Source: Salegentibacter sp. R32 (GTDB lineage Bacteria; Bacteroidota; Bacteroidia; Flavobacteriales; Flavobacteriaceae). Taken from it: 64,000 nucleotides of DNA. The stretch is from contig NZ_RXOM01000044.1 in NCBI RefSeq assembly GCF_008692195.1, forward strand, positions 177,823-241,822, written 5' to 3'. Shown piece after piece: positions 1 through 9,014 of the stretch. A model generated the notes under the pieces. It was not told where the DNA came from. It made no database searches and was given only the letters and a program-made list of their open reading frames with translations. Numbering within the stretch: position 1 is the first letter of the stretch; each line of letters begins with the position of its first letter. The translations under genes and the position numbers were made by a program.

Positions 1-590
1 TTGACGGGACACAGCTGACTTTCGACGCCAACACTACCAGTTTTGTAGAAAACCCCGATGGCAGTTATACATTTACAAATGAATCAGGGGACACGATAAC
101 CATAGATATCATTAATGAGGTAGTGACCGATATCCAAAATGAAGGCGATGTCTACAATGAAATCATCAACCTCTTGGAAAGCAACAGTGATGTACTGACG
201 GACAACGGCGATGGAACCTTCACGCACACTTCGGTAGACGGTACGCAGTTGACCTTCGACGCGAACACGGTCACTTATACAGAAAATCCTGACGGCACCT
301 ATACGTTCACCAACGACAACGGGGAGAGCTTGACCGTGGATGTCATCAATGATGTGGTGACCGATATCCAGGACGGTGGGGATGTCTACACCGAGATCAT
401 CAATTTACTGGAAACCAACAGCGATGTACTGACGGACAATGGCGATGGCACCTTTACGCACACGGCGGTAGACGGGACGGAGGTTACTTTCGATACAAAT
501 ACAACTAGTTTTGTTTATAACGATAATGGCACTTATACTTTTACTAATGAAGATGGAGATACTTTGACTCTTGAATATCTTGCCAATAAT
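1..590 (+). repeat. Tandem 234-bp coding repeats (one partial, two full copies)
   Basis: Copy boundaries recur at GTGACCGATATCCA (positions 123 and 357), giving a 234-bp period. The 5' partial copy spans 1-122, the second 123-356 and the third 357-590. Copies are near identical at DNA level in their first halves, and the third diverges into AT-rich sequence from about 490. The array probably continues upstream of the window. Confidence 0.85.
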
Positions 591-1103
591 GGTATCACTA
601 GAAATGAGGATACATTTCAATTAGGAGGAGATTTAATTCAGCCTACTACTATAACTACTACTGCAACGAATACATTAGCAATTGAAGGACTTGAAGAAGG
701 GGAATCTCCTGGTAATGATATTGTAGTAATGGATTCGCAAGGTATTTTAAAAAAAGTTAAAGCGGCAATGCCTAAATTCTTTTATATGCCTTCTATTTTA
801 GTTCCTACATCCTCTGATCAGGTTCCTGCAGGAGAAACTTATGGAGTGATTGATTTATATCAAAAATATCAAGAACAATTTGGAGGTACGGGTTCGGTTC
901 CCTTGATAACAAATAACAGTAACACAGGAAATACATTGCCGGTTTTGCCAGCTACAGAACTTAATTATTATGTTACTTGGTACGATAATTCCGTTTTTTA
1001 TAATATTTCTATTTCAGATACCGGCGTTTTAAATTATAGTGTTTATGGAAGTTCTGCAGTTACAGAATTATCGTTTATGAATATTGTTTTTGAAGTAAAA
1101 TAA
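1..1103 (+). CDS. Repeat-containing surface protein, 5' truncated by window edge
   Basis: The reading frame is open from base 3, so the gene starts before the window and only its C-terminal part (about 366 codons) is seen. It begins with a partial and then two full copies of a 78-residue repeat (234 bp) built around motifs like TDNGDGTFTHT and NPDGTYTFTNDNGE, as in long flavobacterial surface proteins. After about residue 195 the repeats stop and a non-repetitive C-terminal domain of about 170 residues follows; I do not recognise it, and no canonical T9SS type A or B signature is obvious in it. The gene ends 13 bp before the next ORF and appears to lead the operon ending in the PorP/SprF gene. 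Likely a secreted adhesin-like protein (inference). The repeats are clearly richer in G and C than the rest of the gene. Confidence 0.7.
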   Translation, partial: DGTQLTFDANTTSFVENPDGSYTFTNESGDTITIDIINEVVTDIQNEGDVYNEIINLLESNSDVLTDNGDGTFTHTSVDGTQLTFDANTVTYTENPDGTYTFTNDNGESLTVDVINDVVTDIQDGGDVYTEIINLLETNSDVLTDNGDGTFTHTAVDGTEVTFDTNTTSFVYNDNGTYTFTNEDGDTLTLEYLANNGITRNEDTFQLGGDLIQPTTITTTATNTLAIEGLEEGESPGNDIVVMDSQGILKKVKAAMPKFFYMPSILVPTSSDQVPAGETYGVIDLYQKYQEQFGGTGSVPLITNNSNTGNTLPVLPATELNYYVTWYDNSVFYNISISDTGVLNYSVYGSSAVTELSFMNIVFEVK

Positions 1104-1116
1104 TCCTTCAGCAGAT

Positions 1117-2556
1117 ATGAATCTATTCAACAAATATATAGTAGGCATATTTTTATTCATTATTGGATATTCTCATAATTATGCCCAATGTTACCCTGGA
1201 AATATTGTTACTTCCACCTTTGCTACCGGAGGGACCGGGAATTATTTAGATAGGATTATTTGGTTAACGTGGGGAGCGCAATCTTCAGCGGACACCTATG
1301 GAAAAGCAGGGGAGATTCTAAGTGATGGTGAAACTTCTTATGCTTCTATTCAATTAAGTCAGAATAAATATTTCTGTTTACAAGCAACGATAGACAACTT
1401 GAACCCTTCTTCTTCAGTTAAAAGTTATATCCCTGGAAATTATGGAGGAGATTCCATGGATGACTTATACAATATAGGCGGAACAGATAATAATAACCAA
1501 ATGGTCGCTGGAATTATAAATGCAAATGGAGGAGACAGAGTAGACTTTACCGTTAGTTGTGAGGCTTCCTTAGATGGGAATCCGGTAAGAATTAAAGGTT
1601 TGGTTATTGCTGATGCTGAATCTTTATCGCCTTCAGAAGAACTGAAAGTAAGTGCAGATGGGGATTGGAAAATTGTTGAAGTAAAAAAGAATATAGGGGC
1701 GGGATCTTATGAAATACTAAAAACGAATATCGGAGCAGGACTACAGGAAGTACATTTTACACAAGGAAACAATAACAATACAGCGGCAATTACAATACTA
1801 TCTTTTAATGAATCTGCCTACGACTCTGAAGCTAATAATTATGAGGTAACATTTAATGTAGAAGTAAAAGGAGATGGCTTAACAGCTATAGCGCTTGGGT
1901 TACTTATGCCTGAACTTGATAGAGGTGATGCCCCGGATACTTATGGAGAAGCATTACATATTATTGATAATTCTGTTTTTACGGCAGACCAAGTGCCTAT
2001 AGGGACAACAATAAACCTTAATACAAATAGTTATACACCTGCAGTTGAAATACCGGCTACCAATGTGGGATATTTGGGAAACGTTCAACCAGATCCGGAC
2101 AGTGCTTCTCTATACAGCATAGATGCGTTGGCAGATGATAACGACGGAGGAAATCTAAATGAAGAAGATGTACTTCCTCCCAATTTAAAACGATTTTATT
2201 ATCGAAATTTCAATTATATAGCTGGAGAAAATTTTCAGGTAGATGTGCCATATAAAACGGTGGATCCTTCTTATTTACAGGCTTGGATAGATTTCAATGT
2301 AAATGGGGTGTTTGAACCTGCGGAAGGAGTAATGCAAACCTTAGCTCCGGGAACTGGAACCACAACCTTAAGCTGGACAGTGCCAAACGATGTGGTAATA
2401 CGCCCAACCTATATGCGCTTACGGCTTTCAGATAATTATTATGGGATGCTCACCCCAGAAACCACTTTATTAAAAGGTGAAGTAGAAGACCATCGTATGT
2501 ACGTAGTGAAACCAGCAATCACGAATCCATTTATCCCATCGGTAACACAAGAATAA
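1117..2556 (+). CDS. Secreted CshA/GEVED-type surface protein
   Basis: 479 aa. The N-terminus is a signal peptide (hydrophobic residues 8-20, likely cleavage after YAQ). Residues about 25-265 resemble the CshA-type non-repeat adhesin domain (WLTWG motif, then a long beta-rich segment). The C-terminal third (about 345-470) is a GEVED domain, ending with the diagnostic GEVEDH motif preceded by the usual DADDGVxxE-like and AWIDFN segments. It sits 13 bp after the repeat adhesin and 6 bp before the T9SS type B protein, so it is almost certainly co-transcribed. The context suggests an extracellular structural or adhesive component exported with its neighbours. No T9SS C-terminal domain of its own is evident, so how it is anchored is open. 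Confidence 0.75.
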   Translation: MNLFNKYIVGIFLFIIGYSHNYAQCYPGNIVTSTFATGGTGNYLDRIIWLTWGAQSSADTYGKAGEILSDGETSYASIQLSQNKYFCLQATIDNLNPSSSVKSYIPGNYGGDSMDDLYNIGGTDNNNQMVAGIINANGGDRVDFTVSCEASLDGNPVRIKGLVIADAESLSPSEELKVSADGDWKIVEVKKNIGAGSYEILKTNIGAGLQEVHFTQGNNNNTAAITILSFNESAYDSEANNYEVTFNVEVKGDGLTAIALGLLMPELDRGDAPDTYGEALHIIDNSVFTADQVPIGTTINLNTNSYTPAVEIPATNVGYLGNVQPDPDSASLYSIDALADDNDGGNLNEEDVLPPNLKRFYYRNFNYIAGENFQVDVPYKTVDPSYLQAWIDFNVNGVFEPAEGVMQTLAPGTGTTTLSWTVPNDVVIRPTYMRLRLSDNYYGMLTPETTLLKGEVEDHRMYVVKPAITNPFIPSVTQE

Positions 2557-2562
2557 TTTATA

Positions 2563-3795
2563 TTGAAAAAAACGCTCTATATATCGTTATTGATTAGTTT
2601 TTTCTGCGGAAGTATTTATGCGCAAACCGTAAATACCGGAATGTTGTATGTGAGTGAAAATACTAAGTTTTCCAGTGTTTCCAATTTTAAAAATAAACCT
2701 GAAGCTACATTTTACAATGATGGACGTACAAGTTTATATGCTCATATTTTTAACGAAGGAATTTTCGATTTTTATAATCAGACCGGCGTACTTCGATTAG
2801 TAGGAAATCAATTACAGGAAATTAACGGTGAAGAAATATTTACCACCAATTTATATTTAGAAAATAATACTCCACAAGTGGCTTTTCAGTTAAGTTCAGG
2901 AATCAATATTTATCGGGATGCAAACTTTACCTTAGGAATTTTAGAAAATAGAATTAGTGGAGGAAAAGTCAATTTTCTTCAAGATGGTTTTGCACTTAAC
3001 GCTTCAAATTCCAGTTTTGTTGATGGACCGGTTAATAAATACGGCGATACCGACTTTCAATATCCTATTGGTCATAAAAACTATTACCGTCCTGCGATAA
3101 CTTCCCTATTGAATTCAGTAAATACCTATAAAGCAACTTATTTCCTCGAAAATCCCGGAGCACTTTATGACCTTCAGCTAAAAGAAGGTTTAATCGATAA
3201 AATTGATAATCGTGAATACTGGGAAATTAAAATGACGAATGAAGAAGAAGTAACCTTATCATTAACGTGGAATTCAAACACCACCCCAAGTTTCATCTTA
3301 AACAAAACTTCTACCGAAGATGCTGTTCATATTGTACGGTGGAATGCTATTACGCAACGTTGGGTAGATGAAGGTGGAGTCAGTAATACTTCAGAAAATA
3401 CAGTAACTGCCGCTGTTCGGTATTCAGGTATTTACACCTTGGCGTTAATGAAGTACGATGAAGTAAATCCCTGTGATATTGTAGTTTTTAATGCCGTAAC
3501 GCCCAATGGCGATGGATTTAATGATTATTTAGAAATCAGTAATGAGGAAACTTCTTGTGCCCATAACTTAGTAGTGAAAATTTTCAACCGATGGGGCGTA
3601 AAAGTTTTTGAAACCAATAATTATGGAGAACCCGGTCAAGTATTTGATGGTTATTCCACCGGGAGATTAACCGTTCAAGAACAATCACAACTGCCTTCTG
3701 GGACTTATTTCTATGTATTGGAATACGATTATAACCAAGGAGAAGTATTGTCTAAACATCAAAAAGCCGGATATATTCACTTAAGCACCGACTAA
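2563..3795 (+). CDS. Secreted protein with T9SS type B (CHU_C) sorting domain
   Basis: 410 aa. The start is a TTG: no ATG precedes the clear signal peptide (KKTLYISLLISFFCGSIYAQ), and the gap to the upstream stop is only 6 bp. The middle is a beta-rich region of unknown function. The C-terminal 90 residues form a gliding-motility-associated C-terminal domain (type B T9SS signal): the core motif VTPNGDGFNDYLEI is followed by KIFNRWGVKVFE and PSGTYFYVLEY. Type B cargo typically depends on a PorP/SprF-like protein encoded next door, and one follows 11 bp downstream. This is probably the sorted surface component of the operon. Confidence 0.88.
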   Translation: MKKTLYISLLISFFCGSIYAQTVNTGMLYVSENTKFSSVSNFKNKPEATFYNDGRTSLYAHIFNEGIFDFYNQTGVLRLVGNQLQEINGEEIFTTNLYLENNTPQVAFQLSSGINIYRDANFTLGILENRISGGKVNFLQDGFALNASNSSFVDGPVNKYGDTDFQYPIGHKNYYRPAITSLLNSVNTYKATYFLENPGALYDLQLKEGLIDKIDNREYWEIKMTNEEEVTLSLTWNSNTTPSFILNKTSTEDAVHIVRWNAITQRWVDEGGVSNTSENTVTAAVRYSGIYTLALMKYDEVNPCDIVVFNAVTPNGDGFNDYLEISNEETSCAHNLVVKIFNRWGVKVFETNNYGEPGQVFDGYSTGRLTVQEQSQLPSGTYFYVLEYDYNQGEVLSKHQKAGYIHLSTD

Positions 3796-3806
3796 GCAAG
3801 AAGAAA

Positions 3807-4718
3807 ATGAAACAGTATTATTTCCACATTCTATTTTTCTTTTTTCTTAGCGTGGCTTTTGGGCAGCAAGACTCGCAGTATACACAATATATGTATAACA
3901 CAATGAGTATAAATCCCGGATATGCCGGAACTCGGGAAGTATTGAGTGTGATTGGGGCTTATCGTGCGCAATGGATTGGTTTAGAAGGAGCTCCTAGAAC
4001 TTTAAATTTTGCAGCACACACTCCGCTAGGCGGAAGAAGTCTTGCCAATCTAGGATTAGATGTAACTAGTGATAACATTGGCGCGTCCACCCAAAAATCC
4101 ATTGCAGCCAACTTCTCTTATATTCTTACATTAGACCGAGGGGAAGATACAAGATTGGCCTTTGGCGTGAAAGGCGGGGTGGATAATTTGGATATTGATG
4201 TAAACAAACTTACGTTGGCCGATATTAACGACCCGCGTCTTTCTAATTTAAGTGAATTTTCACCTGTGGTAGGTCTAGGAAGTTATTTATATACCGATAA
4301 CTGGTATTTAGGAATATCAACTCCCAACTTATTACAGACTGAACGTTATGATGATGCCACTGTGGCAACTTATACCAATAAAGCTCACATTTATGCAATA
4401 GGAGGATACGTTTGGGAAGTAAATAGGGATTTTAAATTTAAGCCTGCATTTTTGGTGAAGTCAGTTACCGGAGCTCCACTTGCGGTAGATTTATCGGCTA
4501 ATTTTTATTTTAATAATAAATTTACGGTGGGCGCTTCCTATAGATTAGGTTCCGCAGTAAGTGCGCTTGCAGCCTTTCAGGTTTCAGAACAAATTATGAT
4601 TGGCTATGCTTATGATTACGAAACTACTGAGTTAAGTAATTACAACAGCGGCTCCCATGAAATTATACTAAGGTTTGAATTATGGGCCAATTATCGCAAT
4701 AGGTTTAGATGTTTTTAG
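3807..4718 (+). CDS. PorP/SprF family T9SS outer-membrane protein
   Basis: 303 aa, the typical family length. Signal peptide (about residues 1-19, ending AFGQ), then the family opening QDSQYTQYMYNTMSINPGYAG, GAYRAQWIGLEGAP and alternating beta strands of an outer-membrane barrel. In Flavobacterium johnsoniae SprF is needed for secretion and attachment of the type B cargo SprB, and SprF paralogs sit beside other CHU_C proteins. Position as last gene of the four-gene operon supports the same role for the upstream type B protein. The operon has no obvious terminator directly after it; 132 AT-rich bases follow. Confidence 0.9.
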   Translation: MKQYYFHILFFFFLSVAFGQQDSQYTQYMYNTMSINPGYAGTREVLSVIGAYRAQWIGLEGAPRTLNFAAHTPLGGRSLANLGLDVTSDNIGASTQKSIAANFSYILTLDRGEDTRLAFGVKGGVDNLDIDVNKLTLADINDPRLSNLSEFSPVVGLGSYLYTDNWYLGISTPNLLQTERYDDATVATYTNKAHIYAIGGYVWEVNRDFKFKPAFLVKSVTGAPLAVDLSANFYFNNKFTVGASYRLGSAVSALAAFQVSEQIMIGYAYDYETTELSNYNSGSHEIILRFELWANYRNRFRCF

Positions 4719-4850
4719 TAAAAATAAAGAAGTTAAACATTTGTTAAAACATAACTTTATTGGATATTATCTGATTTTTAAATCTAAATTTAATGATAAC
4801 TTACAGCTGTAAATATTCAAATATTTTATTAATTCTTTAAAAATTTAATT

Positions 4851-5321
4851 ATGAAAAAATTAATTTTATTTGCATTCATTTTAGTTATAGGAGGTATTGA
4901 TTATATCCACAGTGAAAACAATTCACTTAATACTTTAAGTATTGAAAAAGAGGAAGCTTTCTATGGAAAAAAAAGAATAAATGTCACAATTACAAGCGAT
5001 GAAGGGTGTGATGTTCATATAAAAGGAACAGTTTCTTATTCTCTTATTCCACCTCAAGTAACTGGTTTTAGTGGTTCAGTTTCAATAAGTGGTGGTAATT
5101 GTCCTGATGTTACAATGACATTTAGTTCAATGATAGTCAATAATCCTGATACTCTTCCAGAAGTACCTAATGCACCATTAGTTTTAGAATTGGATACAGG
5201 TAATTGTGGTGAAATTAATCAAGCAAGATTTATCGAAAATAATGAAACAGCGTATTTTTTAAACAATTCAACAGAAGTTTCTAGTACTTTAGTAAGGGAA
5301 TTAAATAGTGCCTGCAGATAG
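4851..5321 (+). CDS. Small secreted protein of unknown function
   Basis: 156 aa, not recognised. N-terminal hydrophobic segment (residues 3-18) fits a signal peptide, with cleavage probably near IHSEN. The mature part is acidic and beta-rich with four cysteines (EGCDVH, GGNCPD, TGNCGE and a C-terminal SACR), which could form two disulphides in an exported protein. It is flanked by 132 bp upstream and a strong hairpin downstream, so it may be its own transcription unit. Codon use is very AT-rich, like the next gene. Confidence 0.6.
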   Translation: MKKLILFAFILVIGGIDYIHSENNSLNTLSIEKEEAFYGKKRINVTITSDEGCDVHIKGTVSYSLIPPQVTGFSGSVSISGGNCPDVTMTFSSMIVNNPDTLPEVPNAPLVLELDTGNCGEINQARFIENNETAYFLNNSTEVSSTLVRELNSACR

Positions 5322-5341
5322 ATTTATTTGTGAACTTTTAT

Positions 5342-5379
5342 AGTTATAGCCTAAATATTAAATAATTTAGGCTATAACT
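5342..5379. terminator. Bidirectional hairpin terminator
   Basis: Perfect 15-bp inverted repeat (arms 5342-5356 and 5365-5379, 8-nt loop) directly after the 156-aa gene. GC pairs lie mid-stem and there is no long U-tract, so termination strength is uncertain; it could also act as a stabilising 3' hairpin. Confidence 0.55.
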
Positions 5380-5404
5380 TAGTAATAATATAAACACAAT
5401 TATT

Positions 5405-6040
5405 ATGAGAATTAAAATCATATTAATAATCATTTTAGTATTTAATTTCAGTTACGGGCAATCTAGTTATGAAGCTAATTATAATTGTCGATATTATTCT
5501 GAATCGATATTTTCAAATAAGGATATAATTTTAAATGTTTATAAAGAACAAAATGATTTGGATAAGGAATTATTATTGATGGTTATAGATTTTAATATTA
5601 AAGTTAATAATGATTATATGTATATTAAAGCAAAAATTAATCAAGAAAATAGTTTAATTCCTTTAGATGAAAATAATCTTGAAGAAATTTATATTATTGA
5701 CTTGCAAAAATCAATTTTATATAATGTAAAAAAAGATAAATTTTATACTACCAATATAGATAATAAGCTTCACACTATGAAAGAGATGGAGGGTATTAAG
5801 GAAATGGAAATTCTCGGTAAAAAAGCTTATGTGAAATTGAATACAACTATACCTAACAATATAATGCCTTTTTTTATAATGAATCCAAAAAAAGAAGGAG
5901 GAATAGAATATTTATTTTACGAACATACTTTTTATCAATTAAAAGAATGGTCAAAAAGTGACAATACTTTAAATTATAGGGAAAAATTCGTGAATGCTCC
6001 TTCCTCTTCTGAAATTCCAAGTTTCAATTTTTTCAAGTAA
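5405..6040 (+). CDS. Secreted protein, possibly a divergent GLPGLI-family member
   Basis: 211 aa with an N-terminal signal peptide (hydrophobic residues 3-16, ending SYGQ). Lys/Asn-rich and beta-rich. Its layout (early YE.NY segment, a late block with MPFFIMNPKKEGGIEYLF where the family has its Pro-Gly-Leu motif, a short C-terminal tail) and its place directly upstream of a beta-barrel receptor recall the GLPGLI family. The GLPGLI hexamer itself is missing, so the assignment is weak. The gap to the receptor gene is 82 bp; co-transcription is possible but not shown. Confidence 0.5.
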   Translation: MRIKIILIIILVFNFSYGQSSYEANYNCRYYSESIFSNKDIILNVYKEQNDLDKELLLMVIDFNIKVNNDYMYIKAKINQENSLIPLDENNLEEIYIIDLQKSILYNVKKDKFYTTNIDNKLHTMKEMEGIKEMEILGKKAYVKLNTTIPNNIMPFFIMNPKKEGGIEYLFYEHTFYQLKEWSKSDNTLNYREKFVNAPSSSEIPSFNFFK

Positions 6041-6122
6041 GTTTTACTTAGCTTAGCTTGCAATGTTTTCGTTTTAAAAGAGTCTTATAAAGTAGAATGC
6101 TTAACCAAGCTAACTTCGACTT

Positions 6123-8879
6123 ATGAAATTTAACCTTAGAACAACTTATGTTGTACTAACAGTATTTTTGTTTTCCTTTCTTTTAAAGGCACAAGATTTT
6201 CAAGTAAAAGGAAAAGTAATAGATGCTGAAAAAGCACCTTTAGAGTCGGCTACCATTTATATTGAAAAAGCACAAGACAGTACGCTGGTAGATTATACCA
6301 TATCAGATGTAGATGGAAAGTTTTCAGTAGAAGGAAGTACTGATGCCAACTTCATTAATATTTTTATAAGTTTTACAGGCTTCAATACTTATGAAAAGCA
6401 GTTCTCTTTAGAAGAAAATTCCAACATAGATTTAGGGGAAGTAACCATGAAATTTTCTACCAATAGTCTGGATGAAGTATTGGTGAAAGGAGATCGCGCT
6501 CCCGTTACCATCAAAAAAGATACCTTAGAGTTTAATGCAGCATCTTTTAAAACACAACCAGATGCAAATGTAGAAGAAGTATTAAAGCAATTACCCGGCG
6601 TAAATGTAGATAACGACGGGACTATCACCGTTAATGGGAAAGAAGTCTCCCGGATTTTAGTCAACGGAAAAGAGTTTTTTGGCGACGACCCCAAGATTGC
6701 GACCAAAAACTTACCCAAAGAAATTATCGATAAAATTCAGGTGGTCGATACCAAAACCAAATCAGAAGAATTTACAGGAGAAGAAGGGGATTCAGAAAAC
6801 AAAACCATTAACCTTACCGTAAAAGAAGATAAAAACAAAGGATATTTCTCAAGATTAACAGCAGGCGGAGGAACCGATGAACGCTATGAATTAAGCGGGA
6901 TTGCCAATTATTTTAAAGATGAATTGCGATTGAGTGTTTTAGGAAGTTCTAACAATATCAACTCTTCCGGTTTTACTTTTGATGAAGTTTTTGATGCGAT
7001 GGGTCGAAGTGCCTATTCAATTAATGGCTCCGGAGGCGGTGGCGGAATCACAAAATCTGACAATGCCGGTTTTAATTTTGCTAATGAATGGAATGAAAAA
7101 GCCGATTTAAATTCAAATTACTTTTTCAACAGAGCCGATAACAGAACAGCAACCACCACTACACGTGAGAATATTTTACCAGATCGTACCTATTTTAATA
7201 ATTCAGAATCTACATCGGAACGGCAAAACGATAATCATCGTGCCCGGGTGAATTTTGAATTCAAACCCGATACCTTAACCCGAATTTCTTTTCGCCCCAA
7301 TATAAATGTGAATAAAGGTTTTTCAACCAATAATTCGTTCACTGAATCTTTTGAGGAAGACGGAACACCTATCAACAATGTGATAACAGAACAAAACGGT
7401 GAAGTTTTCAGCACTAATTATAGCAATCGATTTGATGTAACTAGAAAATTTGGAAGTAAAGGGGCGTTTATTCGCTTAGGTTTCAACAATACAAATAATA
7501 CTTCCGAAGACGATCAAGTTTATTATTCATCGAGGGAAATTTATGACGAGGCTGGAAATTTGGAAAACACAGAAATTCAAGATCAATATATCGATGAGGA
7601 TAGTCAAGAAGATGAATATGAAATTGAAATAGATTCACGTCTGCCACTTACCGAAAAACTTTCATTGGATATTGAGTATTCCTATCGGAAAAATAACCGT
7701 ACCAATACCCGATTAGTTTATGATAGGGAAGAAGGAGAAGAAGACTATAATAGTTTAAATGATAACTTGAGTAACGATTTTGAATCTGAAACTTTTGACC
7801 ATCAGCCAGAATTAGGTTTGGTTTATAATAGTGACAAATTAAGGGCTAGTTTTTCTGGGGGAATTCAAAATATACGCTTAAAAAATGTAGATTTATTCAC
7901 AAACAATTCTTTTGATAATACCTACAATAACTTGTTTGTTAATTCTTATTTACGCTATGAATTAACCAAAACAAAGTCCATTTACTTTAATTATAGAAGT
8001 TCAAGAAATACACCTAGTTTAAATCAATTACAACCGGTAACCAATACTACCAATCCTTTAAATATTGTGACAGGTAATCCAAACTTAGATCCAACTTTGG
8101 AACATAGCTTTTATGCCAATTTCAATAATTATGATTTTAAATCACGTTCTGGATTTTATGCCTATTTAGGCGGAAGTTTATACAACGATCGGGTAGTTTC
8201 CTTTACGACTACTGATGAAGATTTAGTAAGAACCACTACTTATACCAATGTTGATGGAGCTTATAGTGCATTTGCAGGATTTAGTTTGAATAAAAAAATT
8301 GAATTAGAAAATGGAAACGCGCTAAACCCAAGAGTAGGTTTTAGAGCTAACTTCAACAGAAATGTAGGTTTTTCCAATACGCAAAAATATAATTCAGAAA
8401 CACTCTCTTTATCTCCTCAGTTAGCCCTGCGATATGAAATTGAAGAATTGTTAACCGTAGATCCTAGGTATCAATTAACCTACAACAACGCGAGCTATAG
8501 CTTAGATTCCAGTAGAGATCAAAACTACATCAATCATAACTTGGGAATGGAAGTCACTTCTTACTGGCCTAAAAACTTCATTTTCGGGAATGATATTAGC
8601 TATCAGCATGTAGGCAATATGTCACCCGGATTTAAAAATGATTTCGTTCTGTGGAATATGAGCTTAGGTTATAAACTGTTAGGGGACGATGGAATTTTTA
8701 AAGTGAAAATATTTGATGTGTTAGATGAAAATATTTCAACCTCAAGATATACTGGGGAAGATTTTATACAAGATACTCAACAACTGGTGTTAGAACAATA
8801 CGTGATGTTCAGTTTTACCTATAAGTTTAGCAAGTTTGGAGGGAAAGACCCTAACGACCGAAGAAGAGGAAGATTTTAA
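6123..8879 (+). CDS. TonB-linked outer-membrane beta-barrel protein
   Basis: 918 aa. Signal peptide (1-23, ending KAQ), then a carboxypeptidase regulatory-like beta-sandwich domain (about 26-105), a plug-like domain (about 110-240, with TLEFNAASFKTQPDANVEEVLKQLPGV and VNGKEFFGDDP), and a long beta-barrel ending in alternating aromatic strands with a basic tail. This matches the outer membrane beta-barrel family of Bacteroidota often found beside GLPGLI-type genes. Substrate unknown. A loop around residues 299-304 is a run of glycines. The gene is followed by a strong terminator. Confidence 0.85.
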   Translation: MKFNLRTTYVVLTVFLFSFLLKAQDFQVKGKVIDAEKAPLESATIYIEKAQDSTLVDYTISDVDGKFSVEGSTDANFINIFISFTGFNTYEKQFSLEENSNIDLGEVTMKFSTNSLDEVLVKGDRAPVTIKKDTLEFNAASFKTQPDANVEEVLKQLPGVNVDNDGTITVNGKEVSRILVNGKEFFGDDPKIATKNLPKEIIDKIQVVDTKTKSEEFTGEEGDSENKTINLTVKEDKNKGYFSRLTAGGGTDERYELSGIANYFKDELRLSVLGSSNNINSSGFTFDEVFDAMGRSAYSINGSGGGGGITKSDNAGFNFANEWNEKADLNSNYFFNRADNRTATTTTRENILPDRTYFNNSESTSERQNDNHRARVNFEFKPDTLTRISFRPNINVNKGFSTNNSFTESFEEDGTPINNVITEQNGEVFSTNYSNRFDVTRKFGSKGAFIRLGFNNTNNTSEDDQVYYSSREIYDEAGNLENTEIQDQYIDEDSQEDEYEIEIDSRLPLTEKLSLDIEYSYRKNNRTNTRLVYDREEGEEDYNSLNDNLSNDFESETFDHQPELGLVYNSDKLRASFSGGIQNIRLKNVDLFTNNSFDNTYNNLFVNSYLRYELTKTKSIYFNYRSSRNTPSLNQLQPVTNTTNPLNIVTGNPNLDPTLEHSFYANFNNYDFKSRSGFYAYLGGSLYNDRVVSFTTTDEDLVRTTTYTNVDGAYSAFAGFSLNKKIELENGNALNPRVGFRANFNRNVGFSNTQKYNSETLSLSPQLALRYEIEELLTVDPRYQLTYNNASYSLDSSRDQNYINHNLGMEVTSYWPKNFIFGNDISYQHVGNMSPGFKNDFVLWNMSLGYKLLGDDGIFKVKIFDVLDENISTSRYTGEDFIQDTQQLVLEQYVMFSFTYKFSKFGGKDPNDRRRGRF

Positions 8880-8904
8880 TTTGTGTTTAGTTTATATAGT
8901 TTGC

Positions 8905-8941
8905 AAAAACCACTTTTCGATATTTCGAAAAGTGGTTTTTT
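8905..8941. terminator. Rho-independent terminator
   Basis: Perfect 16-bp inverted repeat, arms 8905-8920 and 8925-8940, 4-nt loop, A-tract on the left and T-tract on the right. It works in both directions and separates the receptor gene from the convergent TPR gene. Confidence 0.9.
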
Positions 8942-9014
8942 AGATATATCAATTAGTATATCTTTTCGAGTATGTTTTCGTAATAAAGAAAGTGAAGAAA
9001 CATACTCGAACAGA

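Noticed and set aside
1-590. CRISPR-like or origin-type repeat array
   Set aside because: The repeats are in frame, 234 bp long, uninterrupted by spacers and encode a protein.
5405-6040. Firm GLPGLI-family call for the 211-aa protein
   Set aside because: The defining hexamer is absent; context alone is not enough, so it is listed as possible only.
6053-6113. Inverted repeat TTAGCTTG/CAAGCTAA before the beta-barrel receptor gene
   Set aside because: Only 8 bp with a 45-nt loop; expected by chance often enough that no regulatory claim is made.
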